Positions 50,931 to 58,952 of a stretch of 64,000 nt of DNA are shown here, in pieces. A program made the position numbers and the translations under genes. Each line of letters begins with the position of its first letter. Within the stretch, counting starts at the first letter, position 1. Source of the DNA: CAVPFA01 sp963703655 (GTDB lineage: Bacteria > Actinomycetota > Acidimicrobiia > Acidimicrobiales > Bog-793); NCBI GenBank assembly GCA_963703655.1, contig CAVPFA010000005.1:248001-312000 (forward strand), read 5' to 3'. The notes beneath the pieces were generated by a model. The model had not been told where the DNA came from, ran no database searches, and saw nothing but the letters and a program-made list of their open reading frames with translations.

Positions 50931-51965
50931 TCAGTCTTGGGCGGCGAGTAGCGCAGCGACGGCGACCTCCGCTTCGGCCGCGGCTGGCAGCGCGGCGGGC
51001 ACGGCGGGGATCGCGGGTAGATGGCCGTCCGACTCGTACCGGCTAGTCAGCCGGGGGTCGATGTAAGACTTGCGTGCGACGGTCGGAGTGTCTCCCAGCC
51101 AGGTCGCTACACCACGGATGCTGGCGGCGATAGTGCTCTTGCGGCTGCGCGCGGTCGGCGACGGTTCCGCATTCGCCAGGAAGAGCGCCATCAGCACCGT
51201 GGCGTTCCAGGTTCGGAACTCCTTGGCGGTGAAGTGGCCGCCTGCGTTCGCGGCGATGTAGCTGCTCACTTCGTGAGAGCGAAGAGGACGCCAGGTGTCG
51301 CCGTCCTGGAAGCAGAACAGTGAGCCAAGGTTGTTGCCACTTCGGACCAGCGCACGCACGGTCGGCCGGATCGCCTCGTCGGCGACGGAGATCATGCGGC
51401 GCTTGCCCTCCTTGGCGATGTAGTCGAACACGATACTGTCGCGCGTTACCCTCACGTCCCGCTTCTGAAGCGTCGTCGCCCCGTAATGATGGTCTAGCTC
51501 GGCGTACTTCTCCCCGCCGATGCGAAACAGCCCGAGGTCGATCAGCCGCACGGCGCCTGCGGCCACGCGATCACGGTCTAGGTGGCGGCCGCTGAGATCT
51601 CGCACGGTGGCCGTCCGCAGCGCCGGCAGCGCGGCGGCGAACCTGAGCATGTGCGCGAACTTCTGAGCGTCGCGCTGCTCACGCCACAACTCGTGGTAGA
51701 GGTACTGGGTCCTACCCCGGCTGTCCACGCCCGTGGCCTGGATATGACCGAGGGGGTCTGGCGAGATCCAAACGTCCTTCCAGCCCGGCGGAATGGCGAG
51801 CGCACCGATACGCCGCAGTGTCTGGGTGCCCGTGACATGCTGACCCAACGGATCGCGGTACCTAAAGCCTTCTCTGGTCGCCTCACGGCTGATCCCCGGA
51901 CTGCGCGGCTCGCTGCGGGTGAGCCCTGCAACGGCGGCCGCCGACGGCGGTAGGTTGCCGTTCAT
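50931..51965 (-). CDS. DNA topoisomerase IB (poxvirus/eukaryotic type)
   Basis: 344 residues. N-terminal domain with RIGALAIPPGWKDVWISPDP and GHIQATGVDSRGRTQYLYHE, which is diagnostic. Catalytic domain: Arg and Lys of the pentad in GGEKYAELDHHYGATTLQKR and FDYIAKEGKRRM, HFTAKEFRTWNATVLM (R-x-x-N/W helix), and the nucleophilic Tyr in TVARKSYIDPRLTSRY. It relaxes supercoils by a 3'-phosphotyrosyl link. Bacterial members are common in actinobacteria. Confidence 0.9.
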   Translation of the reverse strand: MNGNLPPSAAAVAGLTRSEPRSPGISREATREGFRYRDPLGQHVTGTQTLRRIGALAIPPGWKDVWISPDPLGHIQATGVDSRGRTQYLYHELWREQRDAQKFAHMLRFAAALPALRTATVRDLSGRHLDRDRVAAGAVRLIDLGLFRIGGEKYAELDHHYGATTLQKRDVRVTRDSIVFDYIAKEGKRRMISVADEAIRPTVRALVRSGNNLGSLFCFQDGDTWRPLRSHEVSSYIAANAGGHFTAKEFRTWNATVLMALFLANAEPSPTARSRKSTIAASIRGVATWLGDTPTVARKSYIDPRLTSRYESDGHLPAIPAVPAALPAAAEAEVAVAALLAAQD

Positions 51966-52102
51966 CAGATGTCACCTTTCCCGGCACCGGAGAACGTCCC
52001 AATATGTTTCCTTCCCCGATCACTACCCTAGGGCGAGACGGTCCTCGATCACGCTCCAATCGATAGTTGGCAGCGCGTAGAGGTCGGAAAGGTTCGTCGA
52101 AG

Positions 52103-52915
52103 ATGTCGCTACCTACGAGTCACACGCTGGATGTCCCCGGAGCTCGTTTGTACTACCAGGTGCAGGGCTCCGGCCCTGCTCTCATCCTGGTCGGCCACCC
52201 CATGGGCGCTTCGGGGTTTGCTTCGATCGCTCCAGTGCTGGCCGAGGTCTACACGGTCGTGACCTACGACCCACGAGGCTTTGCGAGAAGCACGATAGAC
52301 GACCCCGACCAGGACGGTGAGCCGGAACTGCTGGCAGACGACGTTCGCCGCGTGCTCGAGGCGGCGGTCGGCAAGGTGCCCGCGGATGTCTTCGGCAGCA
52401 GTGGAGGCGCGGTCACCGGGCTTGCCCTGGTCGTGCGCCACCCCGGCCACGTCGAAACCCTCATCGCCCACGAGGCGCCACTCGCCCTGCTATTGCCAGA
52501 GGCCGAGGAAGCGCGGGTGGGAATACAGGGGATCTACGACACCTACCGCGACAGGGGCATCAGCGCCGCGTGGGAGAAGTTCTCTTCCTTCACCGGCATG
52601 ACCATCTCGCACCCGGACGCCCCCGCCGATCCGCAGCCGCGCTCGGCCGAGGAGGTGACGACGAGCGAGCGCTTCTTCGAGCACGGCCTCCTGCCCATCG
52701 CTCTTTACCAGCCCGACTTCTCGGCCCTAGAGGCAGCGCGGACCCGGCTCATAGTCGCCGGGGGAACGGCCTCCACGGGCGAGTTCGCCCAGCGCACAGC
52801 TGTCGCGCTTGCCGGACGCCTGGGCACGTCGCTGATGGATTTCCCGGGGGGCCATGCCGGTTTCGTCAGCGAGCCGAAGGAGTTTGCCTCTGTCCTCAAA
52901 CGCGCCTTGGCATAG
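52103..52915 (+). CDS. Alpha/beta hydrolase
   Basis: 270 residues from ATG 52103. LDVPGARLYYQVQGSGPALI opens the fold; oxyanion region GHPMGASGF, strand VVTYDPRGFARSTIDDPD, nucleophile elbow VFGSSGGAVTGLALV and the C-terminal His in FPGGHAGFVSEPKEFA. Complete catalytic set. Likely esterase or thioesterase-like. No operon partner is evident. Confidence 0.87.
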   Translation: MSLPTSHTLDVPGARLYYQVQGSGPALILVGHPMGASGFASIAPVLAEVYTVVTYDPRGFARSTIDDPDQDGEPELLADDVRRVLEAAVGKVPADVFGSSGGAVTGLALVVRHPGHVETLIAHEAPLALLLPEAEEARVGIQGIYDTYRDRGISAAWEKFSSFTGMTISHPDAPADPQPRSAEEVTTSERFFEHGLLPIALYQPDFSALEAARTRLIVAGGTASTGEFAQRTAVALAGRLGTSLMDFPGGHAGFVSEPKEFASVLKRALA

Positions 52916-53253
52916 CTCGCCCTAGCTCTTTGAGGTACTCGTCCAACCGATCTACAACAAGGAAAGCTTCAGTGACACGTAAACGGCACGCATCGGCAGT
53001 CATCGAATTTCCGACGTCTCGCCATCGTGCGGCGAGCCCTAAGTCAAGTCCCTGGGACGCGTCCGCCCGCCCGAACGGTGCGCCACGACCACCTTCAGTT
53101 CCTCTGGCGATAGCACGTTTTTCGGCGCGAGACGCCGACTTGACAGGCGCGACAAGCGGAGGTACACACGGCCCGGAGGCCAGAATGGCGCATGTCATTT
53201 GGAGACCGTGCCGAAGCGTGTTGCTGCGGCTGAACTGAGCGCCTTGACTCGAC
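52916..53253. other. Intergenic region of 338 bp without a supported gene
   Basis: No frame with coding character is seen on either strand. The segment is AT-richer than its surroundings in its first half. It contains one promoter-like pair (53140-53168, listed separately) about 85-110 bases before the start of the hydrolase-like fusion gene, plus a second TTGACT at about 53244 without a partner -10. Confidence 0.5.
53140..53168 (+). promoter_or_regulatory. Sigma-70-type promoter candidate for the SAH-hydrolase-like operon
   Basis: TTGACA (53140-53145) is a consensus -35 box, and TACACA (53163-53168) a fair -10, separated by exactly 17 bases. Transcription would start near 53175, giving a leader of about 80 bases before GTG 53254. 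No operator is obvious. Confidence 0.5.
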
Positions 53254-55773
53254 GTGAGCGACGCGAGCGCATCGGATATTGAGGCTGCTGTCGCGAGCGG
53301 CCCCGGATCGGATCAGGCCTCCGCCGGCGACGTCGCCCTCGCTGAGGCCGAGATCGAATGGGTGCGGCGTCGCTCTCCCGTGCTCAACGGTTTCGTTCGC
53401 CGCCGACTGAGCGACGGGGCGCTGCGCGACGTCAAGATTGCGGTCGTCCTCCAGCTCGAGGCGAAAACGGCCTTCCTTGCCACCGTGCTCGCCGACGCAG
53501 GTGCCAGGGTGGTCGTCGCCGGGAGCAATCCGAGGACAACGCGGGGCCACGTAGTAAATGCCCTCGCCGAGCGGGGGCTCACGGTGGTTGCGAGGGCCGG
53601 CGGTGACCACGAGAGCTGGGAACGGGAGCTGTTCGCTGCGGCGGACACGGAGCCCGACTACGTGATCGACGACGGAGCAGAGCTCACCGTGCGGATGGCG
53701 CGCGACCGCCCCGAGGTCTTCGCGCGCCTCAGGGGCGTGAGCGAGCAGACGACGACAGGAACCGTGCGGCTGCAGGCTCTGGCCGCCGAGGGCCAGCTCC
53801 ACTTCCCAGCCTTGAGCGCCAACAACGCCCGATGCAAGCACCTGTTCGACAACGTCTACGGCACCGGCCAGACGACGCTGCAAGCGGTGCTGAAGCTGAC
53901 CAACCGACAGATCGGCGGCGCCCGGCTCGCCGTCGTCGGTTACGGGTTCGTCGGCCGTGGCATCGCGCGGTACGCGCGGGCGATGGGCGCGCGGACCTAC
54001 GTCGTCGAGGTCGACCCCGTCCGCGCCCTCGAAGCGCACATGGACGGGCACACAGTCGGCGCAGCCGAGGACGTGTTGCCCGAAGCCGGGATCGTGATTA
54101 CCGCTACGGGCAGCGTGCGGGCCGTCGGTGAGCGCGAGCTGCCGTTCCTCCGCCACGACGTCGTGCTCGCCAACGCCGGGCACCAGGACCTCGAGATCGA
54201 CGTCGAGGCGCTTACGAAGGCCGCGACCGGATGCGACCGGCCGCGCCACGGCGTCGAGACCTACCGCCTGGGCGACAGGGACATCAATCTGCTGACCGGC
54301 GGCGCCCTTGTCAACATCGCCGGCGGAATGGGCCATCCCGTCGAGATCATGGACCTCTCCTTCGCCGTCCAGGCGCTCGGCACGCATCACCTGGTTACGA
54401 ACGAGCTGGCGCCCGGTGTGCACATCATCCCCAGGGAGCTGGACGACGCCATCGCCGCCGCCAAACTGACCAGCCTGGGAATACGAGTCGGCGAGGCTCC
54501 CGCAAGGCTGGGCGGCGCCTCCGTCGAGGTCCGCGGCACCCAAGAGCTCCCGGGCGCGCAGGACGAAGCGGCCGAGGGCCGCGGCCGGATCGCCTGGGCC
54601 GCACGCAACATGCCTGTCCTCGCGTCGATCCGCGATCGTCTGGCCGGAGACAAGGTCCTATCGGGCCTGCGCGTTGGGGTGTGCCTCGTACTGGAGCCGA
54701 AGACCGCCAACCTCGCGCTCGCCCTTCGGGAGGCAGGGGCCGAAGTCGGCCTGTACTGCGCGGGGAGGAACACCTCCGAGGTGGTGGCACGGGCGCTCTC
54801 TGACGCCGGCCTGCAGGTGTTCGCAGAGGAAGGCGCCTCGCCGGAGCGTGACACCGAGCTGGCACGCAATCTCCTGTCGACGGCGCCGCAAATCCTGATC
54901 GACGACAGCGCCACCCTCATCCGGATGCTGCATAGGGACTTCCCGCAGCTCCTTGGTTCGGTCCTCGGCGGCGCGGAGGAGACGACGAGCGGCGTGCGGC
55001 CGCTGCGCGTGATGCACGAGAACGGCGAGCTTCGGCTGCCGGTCATCGCCGTGAACGACGCCAGGACCAAGTATCTCTTCGACAACGTCTACGGCACCGG
55101 TCAGTCCTGCGTGATGACCCTCCTGGACGTCACCAACCTTCAGCTGGCGGGCCGGCGACTCGTCGTCGTCGGCTACGGCTGGGTGGGAAGGGGCGTCGCC
55201 CGGTACGCGGCGGCCCTCGGCGCCCGGATCGTCGTCTCCGAGATCGATCCCGTCAAGGCGCTGCAGGCGCTGCACGAGGGCTATGAGGTGCAGACCCTGG
55301 CAGACGCCGCCGAGGATGCCGAGATCGTCCTGGCCGCGACGGGTCTCGCCGGGGCGGTAACCGCGGAGCACTTGCCGAAGATGCCGGACGGCGTCATCCT
55401 CTGCACCGCCGGGGGAGGCTCGTTCGAGCTGCCCATGGGCTACCTGGAGTCGCTGGGCGCCGCCACGAAGGTGCGGGAGGCCGTCACCGAGTACGTCCAG
55501 CCGAACGCCAAACGGGTCCTCGTGATCAGTGCCGGCGAAAGCCTGAACTGCGCGGCAGGGGAGGGCAACCCCATCGAGGTCATGGATCTGTCGCTGTCGC
55601 TGCAGGCGCTCGCCGTCGAGTGCATCGCCACCGAGGCGAGACATTGGCTACCCGGCGTGTACCCGCCCACACCACAGATGGAAGAATCAGTTGCGCTGGC
55701 TCGCCTGCACCACGAGCGCGCCAGCCTCCAGAGCATCACCCAAGACCTGGCTGCCGCCATGCGTGACTGGTAG
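53254..55773 (+). CDS. Tandem-duplicated adenosylhomocysteinase-like protein (two SAHH-type domains in one chain)
   Basis: 839 residues from GTG 53254. Two SAHH-like units (about 30-425 and 430-835), each with the NAD site (GYGFVGRG at 229-236; GYGWVGRG at 640-647), the FDN segment (Lys195/Asp199; Lys606/Asp610) and a C-terminal HP/NP-EVMDLS motif. Compared with canonical SAHH (residues recalled from the human enzyme): His55 becomes Gln67 and Val479; Thr57 becomes Glu69 and Glu481; Glu156 becomes Gln165 in half 1 but stays Glu576 in half 2; His301 is His310 in half 1 but Gly721 in half 2; His353 is His361 in half 1 but Asn772 in half 2. Neither half keeps the full catalytic set. The two halves are clearly homologous to each other. 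First gene of an operon with an importer and an amidohydrolase; the reaction is unknown. Confidence 0.85.
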   Translation: MSDASASDIEAAVASGPGSDQASAGDVALAEAEIEWVRRRSPVLNGFVRRRLSDGALRDVKIAVVLQLEAKTAFLATVLADAGARVVVAGSNPRTTRGHVVNALAERGLTVVARAGGDHESWERELFAAADTEPDYVIDDGAELTVRMARDRPEVFARLRGVSEQTTTGTVRLQALAAEGQLHFPALSANNARCKHLFDNVYGTGQTTLQAVLKLTNRQIGGARLAVVGYGFVGRGIARYARAMGARTYVVEVDPVRALEAHMDGHTVGAAEDVLPEAGIVITATGSVRAVGERELPFLRHDVVLANAGHQDLEIDVEALTKAATGCDRPRHGVETYRLGDRDINLLTGGALVNIAGGMGHPVEIMDLSFAVQALGTHHLVTNELAPGVHIIPRELDDAIAAAKLTSLGIRVGEAPARLGGASVEVRGTQELPGAQDEAAEGRGRIAWAARNMPVLASIRDRLAGDKVLSGLRVGVCLVLEPKTANLALALREAGAEVGLYCAGRNTSEVVARALSDAGLQVFAEEGASPERDTELARNLLSTAPQILIDDSATLIRMLHRDFPQLLGSVLGGAEETTSGVRPLRVMHENGELRLPVIAVNDARTKYLFDNVYGTGQSCVMTLLDVTNLQLAGRRLVVVGYGWVGRGVARYAAALGARIVVSEIDPVKALQALHEGYEVQTLADAAEDAEIVLAATGLAGAVTAEHLPKMPDGVILCTAGGGSFELPMGYLESLGAATKVREAVTEYVQPNAKRVLVISAGESLNCAAGEGNPIEVMDLSLSLQALAVECIATEARHWLPGVYPPTPQMEESVALARLHHERASLQSITQDLAAAMRDW

Positions 55774-55790
55774 CTGGAAAGGACCAATCG

Positions 55791-57095
55791 ATGGAGAGAA
55801 AGCTCGAGCTACGCAAGCCGTTCGTCTACGTCGCGGCCGCGCTCGTCGCCCTGTTGTTCCTCGCCGTAGCATCGGGGGCGTCCTCGGCGACGGCCAACCG
55901 GGCAGCGGCGAGCGGCAAGACGACGCTCACGGTGTGGACCTTCATGCCGGCGGAGTACGCCAACGGGACGACGGCGTACAACAACGTGGTCAAGGCCTTC
56001 GAGGCCAAGTACCCGAAGGTGACCGTCAGCCTGGTGAATATCCCGTATCCCACGTACTTCCAGAGGGTTCGTGACGCGACGATCGCACGCACCGGTCCGG
56101 ACGTGATCACCATGTACGGCGGTGCGCAGGCGTACAGCTACCGCACCGGGCTGGAGCCCATGCAGAACGCCATGCAGCCCGCCGTCAAGGCGAGCCTGAA
56201 GTTCGTCTCCGACAACTACAGCAAGAACGGCAACCTTTACATCCTGCCGACCGGCACCTACGGCTACGCCTTGATGGTGAACAAGAACCTCTTCAGGAGG
56301 GCGGGCATCAAGCCGGCCGCTGCTCTCAGCAGCTGGCACAGCTTTCTGAATACCTGCAAGCAGATGAACGCCAAGGGCATCCAGCCGATCGCGTCGGGCT
56401 GGAAGGACGGGTACATGTTCGAGACGTTCATGTACATGATGTCCAGCCAGCTCATGGATCCGGCGACCCTCCACAAGTGGGTGCTCGGCAAGATCCCCGT
56501 GAACGCGTCGCTGTTCGTGTCGGCGACAAACGACATCGTTGCCATGAACAAGGCCGGCTGCTTCGGCAACGTCAGCGCATCTCTCGGCCGCAACATGTAC
56601 GACGACTCCTTCAACCAGTACTACGGCGGCAAGACGGCCATGATGGTGACAGGAGACGTCAGCACTGCGGAGACGGCGTTCCAGCACGTGCCGAACTCGA
56701 CGATCATGCGGCTCCCGCAGGTGCCGGGGTCGAAGTACACGAACCTGATCGACTCGGGCGCCGAGACTGGCTGGGGGGTGACGACTTGGGCAAAGGACCC
56801 CAAGGTCGCCTACGACTTCGTGAACTTCCTGGCGGGCGACAAGGCCCAACAGATCATCTTCAACACCGTGGGAGTGCCCCCCAACCTGAAGAACACGCCC
56901 GAAAAGGGCCAGAACGCGGCCGAGAAGGCATTCCTGCCGTTGCTTCAGAATCCCGTCAACCACACCGGATTCGAGGCATTCCCGCTCACGGTGCTGTCCG
57001 TCTATGAGCGGAACGCGGCTCTCCTGATCGGTGGATCGATGTCGGTGTCGACATTCACCAGCCAGGCACAGGCCGCGTTCGAGCAGAGTGGGTAG
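55791..57095 (+). CDS. Extracellular solute-binding protein of a CUT1-type ABC importer
   Basis: 434 residues. N-terminal hydrophobic signal (residues ~10-33) after a basic start; no clear lipobox Cys, so it may be anchored by the uncleaved helix. The mature part begins KTTLTVWTFMPAEYANG, the usual family-1 SBP opening, and has AFEAKYPKVTVSLVNIPYPT, GPDVITMYGGAQAY and a GKTAMMVTGDVSTAETAF segment. Homologues bind sugars or related compounds; adenosine-type ligands are not excluded. 17 bases after the SAHH-like gene. Confidence 0.88.
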   Translation: MERKLELRKPFVYVAAALVALLFLAVASGASSATANRAAASGKTTLTVWTFMPAEYANGTTAYNNVVKAFEAKYPKVTVSLVNIPYPTYFQRVRDATIARTGPDVITMYGGAQAYSYRTGLEPMQNAMQPAVKASLKFVSDNYSKNGNLYILPTGTYGYALMVNKNLFRRAGIKPAAALSSWHSFLNTCKQMNAKGIQPIASGWKDGYMFETFMYMMSSQLMDPATLHKWVLGKIPVNASLFVSATNDIVAMNKAGCFGNVSASLGRNMYDDSFNQYYGGKTAMMVTGDVSTAETAFQHVPNSTIMRLPQVPGSKYTNLIDSGAETGWGVTTWAKDPKVAYDFVNFLAGDKAQQIIFNTVGVPPNLKNTPEKGQNAAEKAFLPLLQNPVNHTGFEAFPLTVLSVYERNAALLIGGSMSVSTFTSQAQAAFEQSG

Positions 57096-58131
57096 GCAGG
57101 CGCAGCTAGCCAAAGAAGGAACGGCGGGCAGCCGAGATCGCCTGACCGGATCGGCGCCGGAGCGCCGGTCCGGTTATTGGCGCGGGCGCGTCAGCCGCTC
57201 CGCCGGCCGGTCCGCGGCGAGAGACCGTTTCTTCAGCTCCAGCCTGCTGCTGCTGGCGCCGCTCGTGGTGCTCGAGGTGGCGGTCTTCCTGCTGCCGCTC
57301 ATCTACATCACCGTGAAGTCCTTCTACAACTGGCAGCCCGGCGCCGCATCTCCCTTCGTCGGATGGGGGAACTACAGCACGCTGTTCAGCCAGTCGGCGT
57401 TCTGGCAGGTCGTCCGGAACCAGATCTTCTACCTGATCGGCCTTCCACTGTGGGCGATCGCTCCCCTTCTGGTGGCCCACATGCTGCGCGAGCGCGTCCG
57501 GTTCGCCGGGATCTTCCGCACTATCTACTTCATCCCGGCGGTCATGTCCCCAGCCATCGTGGGGTTGGTGTTCCGGTCGCTCCTCGCCGACAACGGACCG
57601 CTGAACGCCACGCTCACAAAGATCGGGCTGGGTTTCTTGGCAAAGCCGTGGCTCACGGACGCCACGCTGGTCAAGCCGGTGATCATCGTGCTGGTGCTGT
57701 GGGGCGGCTTCGGCACCGGCGTGCTGATCTTCTCCGCCGCCCTCAACGCCGTGCCGCAGGAGATTTTCGAGGCGAGCCGCCTCGACGGCACGGGCTTCTG
57801 GAGGGAACTGTGGCACATCGCCCTACCGAGCATCCGGCCCACAGTGGTGCTGTGGACCATGTTCCAGGTCCTCGCCATCTTCCTCTTCATGTTCTCGTGG
57901 ATCTTCGTGCTCACCAACGGCGGGCCGGGCCTTGACAGCACGACGATGGACTTCTACGTCTACCAGACCTTCTTCACCTTCGGCTTCTTCGGGGCGGCGG
58001 CGGCCGAGTGCGTGGTCCTGCTGATCATGGTCGTCATCGTGACGCTGGTCTTCGTCGCGCTGTCGTCGATCCTGCGGCTGGCAGGCAGGCGGAGGACGGC
58101 CTCTGTCGCCGCGGCGGGGGTAGCTCCGTGA
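57088..58131 (+). CDS. ABC transporter permease (MalF-like)
   Basis: 347 residues from GTG 57088, overlapping the SBP stop by eight bases; there is no better ribosome-bound start nearby. Six helices: LLLLAPLVVLEVAVFLLPLI is the first; the EAA loop reads EIFEASRLDGTGFWRELWHI (EAA...G......P type: ALPSIRPTV follows). It is one half of the membrane channel, paired with the next gene. The N-terminal ~45 residues are basic and probably cytoplasmic. Confidence 0.87.
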   Translation: MGRQAQLAKEGTAGSRDRLTGSAPERRSGYWRGRVSRSAGRSAARDRFFSSSLLLLAPLVVLEVAVFLLPLIYITVKSFYNWQPGAASPFVGWGNYSTLFSQSAFWQVVRNQIFYLIGLPLWAIAPLLVAHMLRERVRFAGIFRTIYFIPAVMSPAIVGLVFRSLLADNGPLNATLTKIGLGFLAKPWLTDATLVKPVIIVLVLWGGFGTGVLIFSAALNAVPQEIFEASRLDGTGFWRELWHIALPSIRPTVVLWTMFQVLAIFLFMFSWIFVLTNGGPGLDSTTMDFYVYQTFFTFGFFGAAAAECVVLLIMVVIVTLVFVALSSILRLAGRRRTASVAAAGVAP

Positions 58132-58952
58132 GATCGGTCAGCGCGACGTCGCGGCTGAAGACGGGGATCGCCCTGGTCCTCACCATCCCGTTCCTTGTGC
58201 CGTTCCTGATGCTGATCGCCACGGCCTTCCGTACGCCCAAGGACTACATCGACAATCCCGGAGGGCTACCACGGTCGTTCACTTTCGGGAACCTGACCAG
58301 CGCTTGGTCTGGGGCAAATCTCGGCTCGGCGGTGCTCTCGACTCTGATCACCTGCGTCGTGGCCTGCGCCCTCTGCGCGGTGGTCGCCCTGGCGGCCGGC
58401 TTCTGGTTCCGGATTCATCAAGGGCGCGCGGCGGCCTGGCTGAGGTGGATGCTGGTGGCGTGCTACGCGATCCCCGAGGTCGCCTGGCTCCTGCCTGTGT
58501 TCGTCAACCTATCGCAGGTGGGGCTCACCAACAGCCGTGTGGTCACCGGGGCGATCGACGGCGTGTCGACCCTGCCGTTCGGCTTCTACCTGGTACACAC
58601 GTACCTTAGGCAGGCACTCACCACCGACCTACTCGAGGCGTCGACGCTCGACGGCGCCGGCGTGCTCCGCACCTTCACCAGGATCGCCGTTCCGATAGCG
58701 CGTCCGGTGCTCGCCTCGGTCATCGCTCTGGTCTTCGTGTGGACCTTCGGCGATCTGCTCATCGCCGCCACGCTGCTGCAGAGCCCTTCGGTGAACACGC
58801 TCACCCTGGCGACGGCGTTCCTATCCACGAGGGAGAACCTCAACCTTCAGGGCCAGGCGGCGGCAGGGCTCGTCGCCCTGCTTCCCACCCTCGCGGTGTT
58901 CCTCGCCGCGCAGAAGGCACTCGCCAGAGGGTTCGGTGCCGGCTCACGTTAG
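58128..58952 (+). CDS. ABC transporter permease (MalG-like)
   Basis: 274 residues from GTG 58128, with GTGA overlap with the previous stop. Six helices and the EAA motif DLLEASTLDGAGVLRTFTRI then AVPIARPVL. LPRSFTFGNLTSAW is the typical MalG periplasmic start. No ATPase gene follows; CUT1 systems commonly share an MsmK/MalK-type ATPase encoded elsewhere, which would be required for function. Confidence 0.88.
   Translation: MRSVSATSRLKTGIALVLTIPFLVPFLMLIATAFRTPKDYIDNPGGLPRSFTFGNLTSAWSGANLGSAVLSTLITCVVACALCAVVALAAGFWFRIHQGRAAAWLRWMLVACYAIPEVAWLLPVFVNLSQVGLTNSRVVTGAIDGVSTLPFGFYLVHTYLRQALTTDLLEASTLDGAGVLRTFTRIAVPIARPVLASVIALVFVWTFGDLLIAATLLQSPSVNTLTLATAFLSTRENLNLQGQAAAGLVALLPTLAVFLAAQKALARGFGAGSR

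Noticed and set aside
53095..54543. A 482-codon minus-strand frame opposite the SAHH-like gene
   Set aside because: Antisense to the SAHH motifs and composed mostly of Gly/Arg/Asp/Val; no recognisable domain.
55809..57113. A 434-codon minus-strand frame opposite the binding-protein gene
   Set aside because: Exactly antisense to a typical signal-bearing SBP and rich in His/Arg/Val.
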